Origin: Gluconobacter albidus
GTDB lineage: Bacteria; Pseudomonadota; Alphaproteobacteria; Acetobacterales; Acetobacteraceae
Length of the DNA stretch: 64,000 bases
Assembly: GCF_002723915.1 (NCBI RefSeq)
Contig: NZ_BEWL01000010.1
Location: 62,001 to 126,000 of the forward strand
Reading direction: 5' to 3'
Part shown: positions 34,351 through 43,373 of the stretch, one piece after another
Layout: each line of letters opens with the position of its first letter
Position numbering within the stretch: the first letter of the stretch is position 1
Position numbers and translations under genes: made by a program
The notes under the pieces: model-generated
Databases searched by the model: none
What the model was told of the DNA's origin: nothing
The model's input: the letters and a program-made list of their open reading frames with translations, nothing else

Positions 34351-34692
34351 ATGCGTAATGCTTGGCCCAAGACAGACCAACGTTGGTCCTTTTCAGACAC
34401 AAGGAGGGCCACGGTGAGCGCGGCCGTCCGCCCGATCCGCGCTTCGTTGCTCGACGTCATCGCACGCGAGTTCAAGCCGTACCGGTTTGCTCAAGAGATG
34501 CTGGCCCGCGCGTCGAACAAGACGCCCCGGACTGCGAAGAATTGGCTCTCAGGATCAAGCGCGCCCGACATCGAGGCGCTGATTGAGCTGATGGCCTCCT
34601 GCAACTCCATTGCGGACGAGGTTGAACGCCTCGTCGCAGAGCGCCGCAAGGCGCGTGAGGACACACAATGCCCTGGTTCACCCTTAAACTAG
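34351..34692 (+). CDS. Phage helix-turn-helix-like protein (113 aa)
   Basis: The central part (LLDVIAREFKPYRFAQEMLARASNKTPRTAKNWLSGSSAPDIEALIELMASC) reads like a DNA-binding domain that senses or silences replication origin or host DNA; a charged helix follows. GGAGAA precedes ATG 34351. Probably regulatory. Confidence 0.6.
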   Translation: MRNAWPKTDQRWSFSDTRRATVSAAVRPIRASLLDVIAREFKPYRFAQEMLARASNKTPRTAKNWLSGSSAPDIEALIELMASCNSIADEVERLVAERRKAREDTQCPGSPLN

Positions 34693-34856
34693 GCCGGTTT
34701 GGGTTCGGCCATCACGCGGGCCCTCCCCCGTCATACCGGTTCGCATGGCTGCGCATCCTCTGGCGCGACTGGGATTCCTGGGCGGCTTGGGCTGAGGCTG
34801 AAATGGCTCGGTATCAGCGCGCGCTCAATGCTGCACGGGAGGAGCTTCGGAAATGA
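34668..34856 (+). CDS. Small phage protein rich in Trp and Arg (62 aa)
   Basis: MPWFTLKLGRFGFGHHAGPP, then AWLRILWRDWDSWAAWAEAEMARYQRALN. It overlaps the previous gene by 25 bases and the next by ATGA. A short aromatic-rich N terminus and charged helix; no family known. Confidence 0.55.
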   Translation: MPWFTLKLGRFGFGHHAGPPPSYRFAWLRILWRDWDSWAAWAEAEMARYQRALNAAREELRK

Positions 34857-35083
34857 GCGCCTCCAACGAGATCCGATCCGCAGATGTGTTCGGCGCAATT
34901 AACCGCGCGATTATGTCTGCGGGTTCACAGAAGGACTTCGCTGCGAAAGCCGGGGTTTCTTCTGCCTTTGTAAGCCGTGTGATGCACGGCCTCAGTGCAC
35001 CTTCTCCCAAACTGCTCAAGGCAGCCGGGTTGCGCCGCGTCGTGTCCGTTCATTTTGAATTCGTGGAGAACGCTGATGTCTGA
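34853..35083 (+). CDS. Cro/C1-type helix-turn-helix protein (76 aa)
   Basis: The segment AINRAIMSAGSQKDFAAKAGVSSAFVSRVMHGLSAPSPKLLKAAGL is a compact XRE-like helix-turn-helix covering most of the protein. Start ATG 34853 overlaps the previous stop as ATGA. Possibly a second Cro/CII-like regulator of the rightward operon. Confidence 0.65.
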   Translation: MSASNEIRSADVFGAINRAIMSAGSQKDFAAKAGVSSAFVSRVMHGLSAPSPKLLKAAGLRRVVSVHFEFVENADV

Positions 35084-35345
35084 TTTCCCATCCGACCATA
35101 ACTCTGCCGCAACGGGCGGCATCGCTGCGGACCGTCTGCGCTCCATCATCGAGCGTGTCGAGCGCCTGGAAGAGGAACGCAAGGCTCTCCAAGGCGACAT
35201 CAAAGACATCTTCTCGGAGGCCAAGAGCGCGGGCTTCGACGTGAAAGTCATCAAGCAGATCATCCGGATCCGGAAGCAGGAACCGGCGGACGTGGAAGAG
35301 CAGGAAACGCTGCTCGACGTCTACCGCCGTGCACTTGGGATGTGA
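35076..35345 (+). CDS. GapR/DUF2312-family DNA-binding protein
   Basis: 89 residues. AADRLRSIIERVERLEEERKALQGDIKDIFSEAKSAGFDVKVIKQIIRIRK is the full signature of the DUF2312/GapR family, a coiled-coil nucleoid protein of alphaproteobacteria that clamps overtwisted DNA ahead of replication and transcription. Phages of this class often carry a copy. ATG 35076 overlaps the previous gene by 8 bases. Confidence 0.85.
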   Translation: MSDFPSDHNSAATGGIAADRLRSIIERVERLEEERKALQGDIKDIFSEAKSAGFDVKVIKQIIRIRKQEPADVEEQETLLDVYRRALGM

Positions 35346-35349
35346 CGCC

Positions 35350-35706
35350 ATGAGCAACGAAGAAGACCGGCTCCATACCCACATCTGGCGCGCCATGCAG
35401 ATCCTTCTGCCTGAGGACGTCGTGGCCTGGAGCAATGAGAACCGACGCAACGGACAGCGCGAAGGCGCACGACGGAAAGCGCGCGGCTGCATCGCGGGCG
35501 TGCCGGACATGCAGTTCACGCACGCAGGCCGCACGCTCTACGTCGAGATCAAGACGCCTACGGGCACCGTCTCAAAGGAACAGCGGGCGCTGCACAAGCG
35601 CCTCAAGTCCACGGGCGCGCCTGTCGCCGTGTGCCGCTGCCTGGATGACGTGATCAGTTTCCTGTCCCGTGAGGGCATTTCTTTGCGTGGGGAGGTGATG
35701 GCCTGA
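35350..35706 (+). CDS. VRR-NUC domain nuclease
   Basis: 118 residues. GCIAGVPDMQFTHAGRTLYVEIKTPTGTVSKEQRALHKRLKSTGAPVAVCRCLDDVISFL is the VRR-NUC fold with its PD-(D/E)xK residues (Asp in VPDM, Glu-x-Lys in VEIK). In phages these act in replication or recombination as structure-specific nucleases. ATG 35350 follows the GapR-like gene by 4 bases; the end overlaps the next gene by one base. Confidence 0.87.
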   Translation: MSNEEDRLHTHIWRAMQILLPEDVVAWSNENRRNGQREGARRKARGCIAGVPDMQFTHAGRTLYVEIKTPTGTVSKEQRALHKRLKSTGAPVAVCRCLDDVISFLSREGISLRGEVMA

Positions 35707-36569
35707 TGGCACGCATTCGCAGCATTCACCCTGGCCTCTGGACGGACGAAGCATTCGCCACGCTGTCCATGGCCGCTCGCGTCCTCATTATGGGGATCTG
35801 GAATCACGCAGACGATGGCGGTGGTTTCGAATGGAAACCCCTCACCCTCAAGATGCGGATCTTCCCTGCTGATAATGTCGATGTGGCCGCACTGCTCGAA
35901 GAGCTGTCCAGTAGCAATCTCGTACTGGAATATGACGCGGACGGTAAAAGGTTCGGAGCGGTACGCAATTTCGGCAAGTGGCAGCGGGCACAGAAACCAG
36001 ATCGGTTCTGTCCGATGCCCCCGGAAGTACGAGAATATGCAGGGACGGTACACGTTCTGAGCAAGGAAGAGCGTAAGAAAAACGATACCGCTACAGGATC
36101 AGAAGCCACGGAAACGGTCGAGAACGGCGACCAGTCGCGTACCAGTACTGTACCGGTCGCGGATTTCGAAAACAGAAGGGAAGAAGGTAGGAAGGTAAGA
36201 AAGGAAGAAGGTAATACCTCTTCGCTTCGCTCAGAGGGAGAGCGCGCAGACGCGCTGCCCGCCCCCGCACCGAAATCGGAAAAGCCGAAACGGGCCTCCC
36301 GCCTCCCTGCCGACTGGCAGCCAACCCCCGAGCAGGTCCAGTTCGCCGAGGCCAATCAGGTCGATCCGATCCGGACGGCCGAGGTCTTCCGCGACTACTG
36401 GCTCGGCGTGCCGGGCGCCAAGGGCTGCAAGGCCGACTGGGACGCGACGTGGCGGAACTGGGTTCGGCGTGAGGACGGGATGCGGTCGCAGGCTGCCCCG
36501 AGCAAGGCGCAGCAACGGGCCGACAACGCGGATGCGTGGAAATCCGGCGTGATGCTGGAGGGGTACTGA
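35706..36569 (+). CDS. Phage replication-protein-like (winged-helix, DnaT/gp-O type)
   Basis: 287 residues. The N-terminal domain (MARIRSIHPGLWTDEAFATLSMAARVLIMGIWNHADDGG) is typical of phage replication initiators; the C-terminal region (RLPADWQPTPEQVQFAEANQVD, DYWLGVPGAKGCKADWDATWRNWVRR) matches the DnaT/helicase-loader-like tail. The middle is low-complexity and charged, with GC-poor coding around 36170-36230. It likely recruits host helicase to the phage origin. Confidence 0.7.
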   Translation: MARIRSIHPGLWTDEAFATLSMAARVLIMGIWNHADDGGGFEWKPLTLKMRIFPADNVDVAALLEELSSSNLVLEYDADGKRFGAVRNFGKWQRAQKPDRFCPMPPEVREYAGTVHVLSKEERKKNDTATGSEATETVENGDQSRTSTVPVADFENRREEGRKVRKEEGNTSSLRSEGERADALPAPAPKSEKPKRASRLPADWQPTPEQVQFAEANQVDPIRTAEVFRDYWLGVPGAKGCKADWDATWRNWVRREDGMRSQAAPSKAQQRADNADAWKSGVMLEGY

Positions 36570-36571
36570 CC

Positions 36572-37174
36572 ATGGCAGACATCGCAAAAATCCACCGTGG
36601 GGCCACCGCCAAGGCTGCCGGCTACGTCCCGGCAAGCGGCGACCTCAGGGCCCTGATCTCGGCAAAGCGCGAAGGGTATCTCTGGCGGTCCGACCTGACG
36701 CCCGATCGCCTTGCAGCGGTCCGTCAGCAGCTCGCCATGGCCGAGGCTGCTGCGAACCCGCCTCCGTTCGAGGGGATCAAGACCTGGCTGGCCAAGCTCG
36801 CAACGCTGGTGTCGAACGCTCCGGTCCCGTCCGGTGAAATCTGCGCAGTCTTTGCCGAGGTTTGCTCGGACATCCCCGACGGCGCCTGGACGCCAGAAAC
36901 CCGGATCGCATGGACCCGGCAGGCAGATCGCAACGGCTATCCCGTCGGTTCTCGCTGGCCCGCACCAGGCGAACTCTACGCGCATCTCCGGCCTTTCGCT
37001 GAGCAGATCCGATCCGAGGTCACTGGCTTGCGGGAGATCCTCGCCCTCGCCGAAAAGCCGAGGGAGCCGGAACGCAAGCGGCCTGATGCGCAGGAGATGG
37101 CTCGGGCTGGTGCGCTGGCCGACGCCGTGATCCGGGAATTGAAAGCCGCAACTGCCGAGGGGATGAACCCGTGA
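36572..37174 (+). CDS. Phage protein following replication initiator (200 aa)
   Basis: MADIAKIHRGATAKAAGYVP, then a helical region (TPDRLAAVRQQLAMAEAAANPPPFEGIKTWLAKLATL) and GAWTPETRIAWTRQADRNGYPVGSRWPAPGELYAHL. ATG 36572 starts 2 bases after the previous stop. Position suggests a replication accessory; no domain is recognised. Confidence 0.65.
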   Translation: MADIAKIHRGATAKAAGYVPASGDLRALISAKREGYLWRSDLTPDRLAAVRQQLAMAEAAANPPPFEGIKTWLAKLATLVSNAPVPSGEICAVFAEVCSDIPDGAWTPETRIAWTRQADRNGYPVGSRWPAPGELYAHLRPFAEQIRSEVTGLREILALAEKPREPERKRPDAQEMARAGALADAVIRELKAATAEGMNP

Positions 37175-37485
37175 CCGACCAATCCAACACCTGGCCCGAC
37201 TGCATCGGCGAACACGCGGCGGGACTGGCCAAGCCACGGAACTGGGCAGCGGCGTGTGCGGCCACTCAGGCACGTCATGGATGCGATATCGGCACTCACG
37301 GTCGCGCCTTGCTCGCAGACATGCACGGAGAGATGTCGTCGTTGCCCGCTGAGTGCGATGTAGAATGTCAGACGACACACGATGGGGTGGAAACGTCTGG
37401 AAGCGATGGCGATATCTCTGCGTCTTTGTTCGAGAATTGTGGAACAATAAACACTGAGGGCGATCTCGGGTTGAGTGGGGAGTGA
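37171..37485 (+). CDS. Uncharacterised phage protein (104 aa)
   Basis: It starts with GTG 37171, overlapping the previous stop as GTGA. MTDQSNTWPDCIGEHAAGLA, then a Cys/His-rich middle and an acidic, Ser/Thr-rich C-terminal half without recognised fold. Last gene of the rightward early run. Confidence 0.5.
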   Translation: MTDQSNTWPDCIGEHAAGLAKPRNWAAACAATQARHGCDIGTHGRALLADMHGEMSSLPAECDVECQTTHDGVETSGSDGDISASLFENCGTINTEGDLGLSGE

Positions 37486-37568
37486 GGGCTTGAGGTGCCA
37501 AGCCTGGAATTTTAGTTTTCTTGAAACGGAAACAGTGAAAGAAAGTATTTCTAGCCATACAAAATTCA

Positions 37569-38168
37569 TCAGCTAGAATTATTTTTTCCAAAAGTAAAAT
37601 TTTGGACTTTCTCTGAAAAACCCGAAACTAATATTAATAAAAAAAGAAATATAGCAATAATATGCTCGATTAAATCTATAGAAATCCTAAAGAAGTATAT
37701 TGTCTCTACTTTAAGAAGACTGCTCGTTTCAACAAGGCATAAGGCAGCAATAGCTGAATAAGATGCGCCGTATCCCGTAACAAGCGGGTCTGAACCCTCC
37801 CTTATTCCGCGCAAACCTAACAATGCTGCGTTTATCGCGCATGAAATAGCAATTAGCTTACAAAAATACTTCAACGCAGTGTACAGAGATTGCGTCTCAT
37901 AATGCCCTCCATAATATAAATATATTGAGGTTGAGAGTGCTACAAAAGATAATACAGAAGATATTATTGATGTAAGCTTTATTGTTTTGCCTGTATCTAG
38001 CATGGACTTTGCAATCTGATATAAATAATATCCAGAATATATCTTTAAAACGCAAATTAGATCTTTTTTAAAATCATGAAAGGAATTTACAGCATAAAAA
38101 TAGAATCCGAAAAGGCAGCAGTCTATCCCAGCCAAAAATTCACAAAGGTGTACTTCTGTTATCATCAT
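37569..38168 (-). CDS. AT-rich multi-pass membrane protein (accessory 'moron' gene)
   Basis: 199 residues with five or six hydrophobic segments (LAGIDCCLFGFYFYAV, SIISSVLSFVALSTSIYLYY, LIAISCAINAALLGL, YSAIAALCLVETSSLL, IIAIFLFLLILVSGF) separated by short polar loops. It is opposite to its neighbours and far more AT-rich than the rest of the prophage, so it was acquired separately. AAAGGA abuts the double ATG (38168/38165). Lysogen-expressed exclusion or defence is a possible role, not shown. Confidence 0.65.
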   Translation of the reverse strand: MMITEVHLCEFLAGIDCCLFGFYFYAVNSFHDFKKDLICVLKIYSGYYLYQIAKSMLDTGKTIKLTSIISSVLSFVALSTSIYLYYGGHYETQSLYTALKYFCKLIAISCAINAALLGLRGIREGSDPLVTGYGASYSAIAALCLVETSSLLKVETIYFFRISIDLIEHIIAIFLFLLILVSGFSEKVQNFTFGKNNSS

Positions 38169-38229
38169 TCCTTTATCGGGTAATTCAAATCTCTTGTACA
38201 GCCACCCTCCCCCGTACTAAGATACTCGT

Positions 38230-38850
38230 ATGCCAGAAGCCCTGAAATCCCGCGCCGGACTCGGCGCCACGATCCGCCAGTTTTCAACGCCGAAGACTGT
38301 TCGAAAAACGGCATTCATTCCAGCTAAAGCTGAGGACAATTCGCCTACGCCGGAGCGGTTGGAGAAGGTAGATTATGAATGGCAGGGCAAGAAGCGGATC
38401 AAGCTGAACACCGTAAACGCCCTGCACATGGCCGGAGATATCAACGGCGACGCAGTCACCGCCGCGAAATGGTGGATCTGCGATTATGTGTTCGCAAATC
38501 ACGGATATCTGGACATTTTGAGTGATGTGCTGCCTTCCGATTACGTGAAGGGCGACGTCCACACGTTCGCCATTTCCCGCGGGAACGCTGCTGAACGAAT
38601 TGGCATGATCCGCGATCGGCTTGGACTTTGCGCTCACGTTCGGCTGGAAATGATGCTGGCGAAGGAACTGTCATTCTCGGCGATGGCTGAGGCGTTGGTG
38701 CCTGACAAATCAGCGCATGGGCGGCGAATTGTGTCCGGCCAGTGCGCGCTGATCCTGGAGCAGCTTTGCGGAGCTTACGCAGGCGTCCGCAAGGAAATCA
38801 GCGATAGGATCGAGCGGAACAAAGCGCTTGTACTTGGACCCAGCGCCTGA
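38230..38850 (+). CDS. Uncharacterised phage protein upstream of terminase (206 aa)
   Basis: MPEALKSRAGLGATIRQFST, then VDYEWQGKKRIKLNTVNALHMAGDINGDAVTAAKWWICDYVFANHGY and a helical C terminus. No motif points to a function. It follows the AT-rich membrane gene and starts the rightward late block; it may be a late regulator. Confidence 0.6.
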   Translation: MPEALKSRAGLGATIRQFSTPKTVRKTAFIPAKAEDNSPTPERLEKVDYEWQGKKRIKLNTVNALHMAGDINGDAVTAAKWWICDYVFANHGYLDILSDVLPSDYVKGDVHTFAISRGNAAERIGMIRDRLGLCAHVRLEMMLAKELSFSAMAEALVPDKSAHGRRIVSGQCALILEQLCGAYAGVRKEISDRIERNKALVLGPSA

Positions 38851-38910
38851 TACGGTTGGGCAACACTGAAGAATTGCGCCTGTAGCGCAAGACATTCTGG
38901 ACAATCCGCC

Positions 38911-39255
38911 ATGCCCTCACCCACCATCACAGCCGGTGATGTGGTGAGGTGGCGCGGATCGCTCCATGTGATTGCAGGAATACAATCAGGCAGCGCGGCT
39001 TTGTGTCCCGTTCTTCCGACAAGGACGGTCAGGCATCGCGCTGATATCCTGATTGAGTTTCCTGACACGCTGCATCTCGGTCTGGTTGATGGCGCGCTGA
39101 TCCGGTGCAAGCCTTTCGTGTTTCATAATGCGCACAAGCTGACGAGAGACGGGGTTTTATCCCCTGCCCTTGTGTCCCGCGTTCAACGCGCGATCGGGCG
39201 GGAACTGGACGCACGTCGCGTTGAGGCCGGGTGCCCGAAATATCTGGTGAGGTAG
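38911..39255 (+). CDS. Uncharacterised phage protein (114 aa)
   Basis: MPSPTITAGDVVRWRGSLHV suggests a small beta-barrel; later FHNAHKLTRDGVLSPALVSRVQRAIGRELDARRVEAG is helical. It ends 2 bases before the terminase small-subunit start. No family known. Confidence 0.55.
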   Translation: MPSPTITAGDVVRWRGSLHVIAGIQSGSAALCPVLPTRTVRHRADILIEFPDTLHLGLVDGALIRCKPFVFHNAHKLTRDGVLSPALVSRVQRAIGRELDARRVEAGCPKYLVR

Positions 39256-39257
39256 TT

Positions 39258-39713
39258 ATGGCGAGGAAGAAGGCGGAAGTCATTCCGGCACCTGCTCCAC
39301 GCCCCACCGGGCGGCCCTCCATCTTCACGCAAGAGCTTTGGGATCGTGTCCTCTGCTTGATCGAGGAAGGGCAGACGATCCGCGATATTGCGGCGATGGC
39401 CGACATGCCTGCGTGGGATACGATCAGGCGATGGATCAGGAATGACGAAACCTTATCGTCACAGTACAGGCGCGCGCGGGAAGAAGCGACTGACGCGATG
39501 GAGGCAGAAATCCTTGCCGATGCGAGGACTGTCAACGCTGACAACGCCAGCGCGATAAAAGTCCGAGCCGACATTATCCGTTGGGCCATGTCCCGGCGTG
39601 CGCCGAAGAAGTATGGCGACAAGATCACGCAGGAACATACCGGCGCTGACGGCGGGCCTCTGGAGTTCACAGAAATTCGACGGGTGGTCGTGGACGTGCC
39701 CAAGAAGGATTGA
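39258..39713 (+). CDS. Terminase small subunit
   Basis: 151 residues. After a basic N terminus comes GRPSIFTQELWDRVLCLIEEGQTIRDIAAMADMPAWDTIRRWIRNDETLSSQYRRAREEATDAMEAEIL, the helix-turn-helix that recognises the packaging site in terminase small subunits. ATG 39258 follows the previous stop closely; the large subunit begins 2 bases after its stop. Confidence 0.87.
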   Translation: MARKKAEVIPAPAPRPTGRPSIFTQELWDRVLCLIEEGQTIRDIAAMADMPAWDTIRRWIRNDETLSSQYRRAREEATDAMEAEILADARTVNADNASAIKVRADIIRWAMSRRAPKKYGDKITQEHTGADGGPLEFTEIRRVVVDVPKKD

Positions 39714-39715
39714 GC

Positions 39716-40945
39716 ATGACGAAGGCGCTGGAGATCCCAACGGCGCGCGTTTTCCTGCCCCTTTTGAAGCCGAACCGATACAAGGGCGCTCATGGCGGCC
39801 GAGGGTCCGGAAAGTCGCACTTCTTTGGCGGACTGACCGTTGAAGAACACCTCGCCATTCCGGGCCATCGAACGGTCTGCATCCGCGAAATCCAGAAATC
39901 GATTGCGCGCTCGTCCAAGCAGTTGATCGTGGACAAGATCAACCAGTTCAACCTGAACAGGCATTTCGACGTTCAGGACCAGGTCATCAAGACACCCGGC
40001 GATGGTCTGATTGTCTTTCAGGGCCTCCAGAACCACACGGCAGACAGCATCAAGTCGCTTGAGGGCTTCGACCGGGCATGGATCGAAGAAGCGCAGTCGA
40101 TCAGCTCTTACTCGTGGCGAATGCTGCGGCCAACGCTTCGCAAGCCGGGCTCTGAAATCTGGGCGTCATGGAACCCTGCGTCTTCTGATGATCCGATTGA
40201 CGAATTCTTCCGCGGTGAAGGCTCTGACCGCGCCGATCTAACGGCCGTCCGGGCCAACTGGTCCGACAATCCGTGGTTCGGTGATGGCACACTACCGACC
40301 GAACGCGAGGAAGATCAGAGGGCGCGGCCTGACGAATATGACCATGTCTGGGAAGGTGATTACGTCACCATTTCCGATGCGGTGATCTTCCGTAAGCGAG
40401 TCACGGTCGATGATTTCGAGACGCCTGAGGATGCTCGGTTCTTCTATGGGTTGGACTGGGGCTTCTCTCAGGACCCGACGGCGGCCGTCCGGTGCTTCAT
40501 TCGTGATGAAGTGCTCTACGTTGATTACGAAGCTGGCGGAACAGGCATCCATCTGGATGAGCTGCCCGAGGTTCTGGACGAGATCCCCGGAACGCGGCGT
40601 TGGCCCATCAAGGCGGACTGTGCCTCACCGCAGAACATCAGTTTCATGGCGACCCGCTACCGCTACAACATGAGCCCAGCCAAGAAGTGGCCGGGGAGCG
40701 TGGAAGACGGTATAGACCGGCTGAAAGCGTTCAAGCGCATCGTTGTGCATCGTCGCTGCCCGCGTATCGCTGAAGAGTTCCGCAAATACGCTTTCAAGGT
40801 CGATCCGAAGACCGAAGAGGTTCTGCCAGTCATTGTCGATGCCTGGAACCATTGGATCGACGCGCTGCGATACGCCCTGGACGGCATCATCCAGAACCGC
40901 CGCTCCATGCCCTCGTTCGCAGGCTACAAATCAAGGACACGTTGA
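39716..40945 (+). CDS. Terminase large subunit (PBSX/Terminase_3 type)
   Basis: 409 residues. Walker A GGRGSGKS (about 27-34), Walker B/catalytic Glu in FDRAWIEEAQS, coupling motif WASWNPAS and nuclease Asp in GLDWGFSQDPTA are visible. It pumps DNA into the prohead and cuts concatemers. The stop overlaps the portal start as TGATG. Confidence 0.93.
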   Translation: MTKALEIPTARVFLPLLKPNRYKGAHGGRGSGKSHFFGGLTVEEHLAIPGHRTVCIREIQKSIARSSKQLIVDKINQFNLNRHFDVQDQVIKTPGDGLIVFQGLQNHTADSIKSLEGFDRAWIEEAQSISSYSWRMLRPTLRKPGSEIWASWNPASSDDPIDEFFRGEGSDRADLTAVRANWSDNPWFGDGTLPTEREEDQRARPDEYDHVWEGDYVTISDAVIFRKRVTVDDFETPEDARFFYGLDWGFSQDPTAAVRCFIRDEVLYVDYEAGGTGIHLDELPEVLDEIPGTRRWPIKADCASPQNISFMATRYRYNMSPAKKWPGSVEDGIDRLKAFKRIVVHRRCPRIAEEFRKYAFKVDPKTEEVLPVIVDAWNHWIDALRYALDGIIQNRRSMPSFAGYKSRTR

Positions 40946-42564
40946 TGAAACACTGGTTCAGTCGCAGCCGGGAGCGCAAGCCGTTGCCCGAGCGGCGCGA
41001 GCCTGTGCTTTCACGCTCTGACCGGCGCCTGAACCTGCGCTCATTTCGTGGGCATGGTTCTGGGGCGCGTCAGAGTGAGCCGAGCCTTGCTTTTGATGCC
41101 TATGAACCGCCCAAAGGTGTACGCGGCGAAGCTCCAGATGCGCTGGCAATGGACAGCGGCAGCCTCGAAGCGGTCGCGGACATGGGCGGGTGGGCGGCAA
41201 CCGCCGCTCCGGTCCTGCGCGACTATTTCGAGGACGGCTTGGCCTTTCTCGGCTACCCGCAGCTTGCCCAGATGGCGCAGCGGGCCGAGTTCCGCAAACC
41301 CTGCGAAGTCATTGCACGTGAAGCCACCCGCGAATGGATCGAACTCCGATCTGACAAGCAGGGCGGCGACGCGGAAGAGAACGAGGCAGCGGCACAGCGC
41401 ATTCAGCAAGTCGAGCGTGAGTTCAAGCGATTGAATGTGCGCAGGGTCATGCAGACGCATGTTCTGCACGGCCTGACGTTCGGTCTCGGGCATGTCTGGA
41501 TCGGCATCAAGAACGCTGCCCTCACCACGGACGCGCAGTCCAAGCCGCTTGTGATTGGCAAAAACGGCATGGCGAAAGGCTCACTGGAGCGCCTCGCCAA
41601 TATCGAGCCGATCTGGACCACACCGAACAGTTACAATGCGAACAACCCCCTTGCTCCGAACTTCTACAAGCCGGACAACTGGTGGGTGCTCGGCACGATG
41701 GTGGACAGTTCACGCCTGCTGACCACGATCCCCTACCCTGTCAGCCAGATCCTTGCCCCGGCGTTCAACTTCGGTGGCCAGTCGCTCACACAGCTGCTGC
41801 GCGCTTACGTCCACAACTACCTGGCTACGCGTAACAGTACGGCCACCATCGTCCGCAACTTCTCCAAGCTGGTCCTGAAAACGGACATGACGGGGAACAT
41901 GCAGACGGATATCAGCCCCGGCATGGACGCCCAGCCGATGCCCTATGGCGATGTGGACATGGCGTCGGTACAGGGTCGCGCAGCCTACATGCAGGACGTG
42001 TCCGAGGGCCAGGGCACGATCGTGGTGGATAAGGAGCGTGAGGACGCTTCGATCATCGCAACGCCGTTGTCAGGGCTGGACAGCCTTCAGGCTCAGTCGA
42101 TGGAGGCGATGGCCTCAATCCCTGGCATTCCGCTGGTCAAGCTATTCGGCATCCAGCCGCAGGGTCTGAATGCGTCCTCAGAGGGCGAGATCCGCGTCTT
42201 CTACGACGAGATTTCCGCCTTTCAGGAAGCGAACATCCGTCCGTCGCTCCAGCGGATCTTCGAAGCCGTGCAGATCCATCTCTGGGGTGAGATCGATGAA
42301 GGGCTGTCCTTCAACTTTGTCCCGCTCTGGCAGATGGATGAGAAGCAGCTTGCGGAGATCGAGAAGATCAAAGCTGACCTCATGGCCGTGCTGTCCACGG
42401 CGGGCATCGTCTCGCCGGAAGAATGTCGCGAGCGTGAGGCGACCGATGATCACTCAATCTTCAAGGGCGTTGATCTGACGGGTCCGCCGCCGGAGCCGCC
42501 TCATGACGAGCAGATGCCGGACATGGAAAGCCTGCTGAAGAAGGGCGAAGGGGAAGAAGAGTGA
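40945..42564 (+). CDS. Portal protein, DUF1073 family
   Basis: 539 residues. DYFEDGLAFLGYPQLAQMAQRAEFRKPCEVIAREATREWIEL, LERLANIEPIWTTPNSYN, LLTTIPYPVS and LVKLFGIQPQGLNASSEGEIRVFYDEI are hallmarks of the DUF1073 portal family. It forms the dodecameric ring through which DNA passes. The N terminus is basic and disordered; the C terminus ends in an acidic tail (LKKGEGEEE). Confidence 0.85.
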   Translation: MKHWFSRSRERKPLPERREPVLSRSDRRLNLRSFRGHGSGARQSEPSLAFDAYEPPKGVRGEAPDALAMDSGSLEAVADMGGWAATAAPVLRDYFEDGLAFLGYPQLAQMAQRAEFRKPCEVIAREATREWIELRSDKQGGDAEENEAAAQRIQQVEREFKRLNVRRVMQTHVLHGLTFGLGHVWIGIKNAALTTDAQSKPLVIGKNGMAKGSLERLANIEPIWTTPNSYNANNPLAPNFYKPDNWWVLGTMVDSSRLLTTIPYPVSQILAPAFNFGGQSLTQLLRAYVHNYLATRNSTATIVRNFSKLVLKTDMTGNMQTDISPGMDAQPMPYGDVDMASVQGRAAYMQDVSEGQGTIVVDKEREDASIIATPLSGLDSLQAQSMEAMASIPGIPLVKLFGIQPQGLNASSEGEIRVFYDEISAFQEANIRPSLQRIFEAVQIHLWGEIDEGLSFNFVPLWQMDEKQLAEIEKIKADLMAVLSTAGIVSPEECREREATDDHSIFKGVDLTGPPPEPPHDEQMPDMESLLKKGEGEEE

Positions 42565-43373
42565 CCCAGTTCCGCTGCACATCGGCCACCGGGAAGGCCC
42601 TCAAGCCAACCCGCGCCAGTGCTGCGCTTGAGGCGGCCTATTACCGGGACCTGATGCGCCTCGTCCGGGAAATGGACGACAGCCTGACCTACTGGCTCAA
42701 GGCCAACTACCGGAAGCATGAAGACGTCATCGCGCAGGACAGCGTGGCGGACGAGCTTCAGAAGGTCATGAACAAGCTCACGGCCCGGTGGCGCGGGCTG
42801 TTCGATGACCGGGCGCGGAAGATGGCAGAGATGCAGTCCAAGCGCTGGCAACGCCATTCAGACGTATCCCTCATGGATCGGCTGAAGCAGGCGGGTTTCG
42901 CTGTGAGGTTCAGGCCCTCGAAGGCTGTAACGGACACGCTGGACGGCCTGGTCAATGAGAACGTCGGCCTCATCAAAAGCATTGCCGAACACCACCTGAC
43001 GGAAGTGTCCGGGATGGTGCAACGTTCCGTCATGGCCGGGCGTGATCTTGAAACGCTGACGAAGGAGCTGAAAGAGCGGTACGGCATCACGCAACGCCGT
43101 GCCGCTTTCATCGCCCGGGACCAGAACAACAAGGCCACGTCCTTCATCACGCGGACCCGTCAGATCGAGCTGGGACTGACCGAGGCGATCTGGTGCCACT
43201 CCAGTGCGGGGAAACATCCACGGCCCAAGCACGTCGAGGCCGGACGGAAGCGGCTTCGGTATGACATTCGCAAGGGCGCGGATGTGGACGGCGAAGGCAA
43301 GCTCATCTTTCCCGGCGAGGAACCGAACTGCCGCTGCACGTCCCAGGTGATTATCCCGGGGTTTGACGCCTAA
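42561..43373 (+). CDS. Phage head morphogenesis / minor capsid protein (MuF/SPP1 gp7-like)
   Basis: 270 residues. Helical N-terminal two thirds, then RYGITQRRAAFIARDQNNKATSFITRTRQIELGLTEAIWCHSSAGKHPRPKHVEA and the closing EEPNCRCTSQVIIPGF, the C-terminal signature of SPP1 gp7-type minor head proteins. GTG 42561 overlaps the portal stop. Incorporated in small numbers into the procapsid next to the portal. Confidence 0.85.
   Translation: MTQFRCTSATGKALKPTRASAALEAAYYRDLMRLVREMDDSLTYWLKANYRKHEDVIAQDSVADELQKVMNKLTARWRGLFDDRARKMAEMQSKRWQRHSDVSLMDRLKQAGFAVRFRPSKAVTDTLDGLVNENVGLIKSIAEHHLTEVSGMVQRSVMAGRDLETLTKELKERYGITQRRAAFIARDQNNKATSFITRTRQIELGLTEAIWCHSSAGKHPRPKHVEAGRKRLRYDIRKGADVDGEGKLIFPGEEPNCRCTSQVIIPGFDA

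Noticed and set aside
36395-37591. 398-codon minus-strand open frame opposite the replication-like genes
   Set aside because: Arg/Pro/His-rich translation typical of a shadow frame; the plus-strand genes overlap each other correctly.
39029-40036. 335-codon minus-strand open frame opposite terminase genes
   Set aside because: Both terminase subunits on the plus strand are clear from their motifs.
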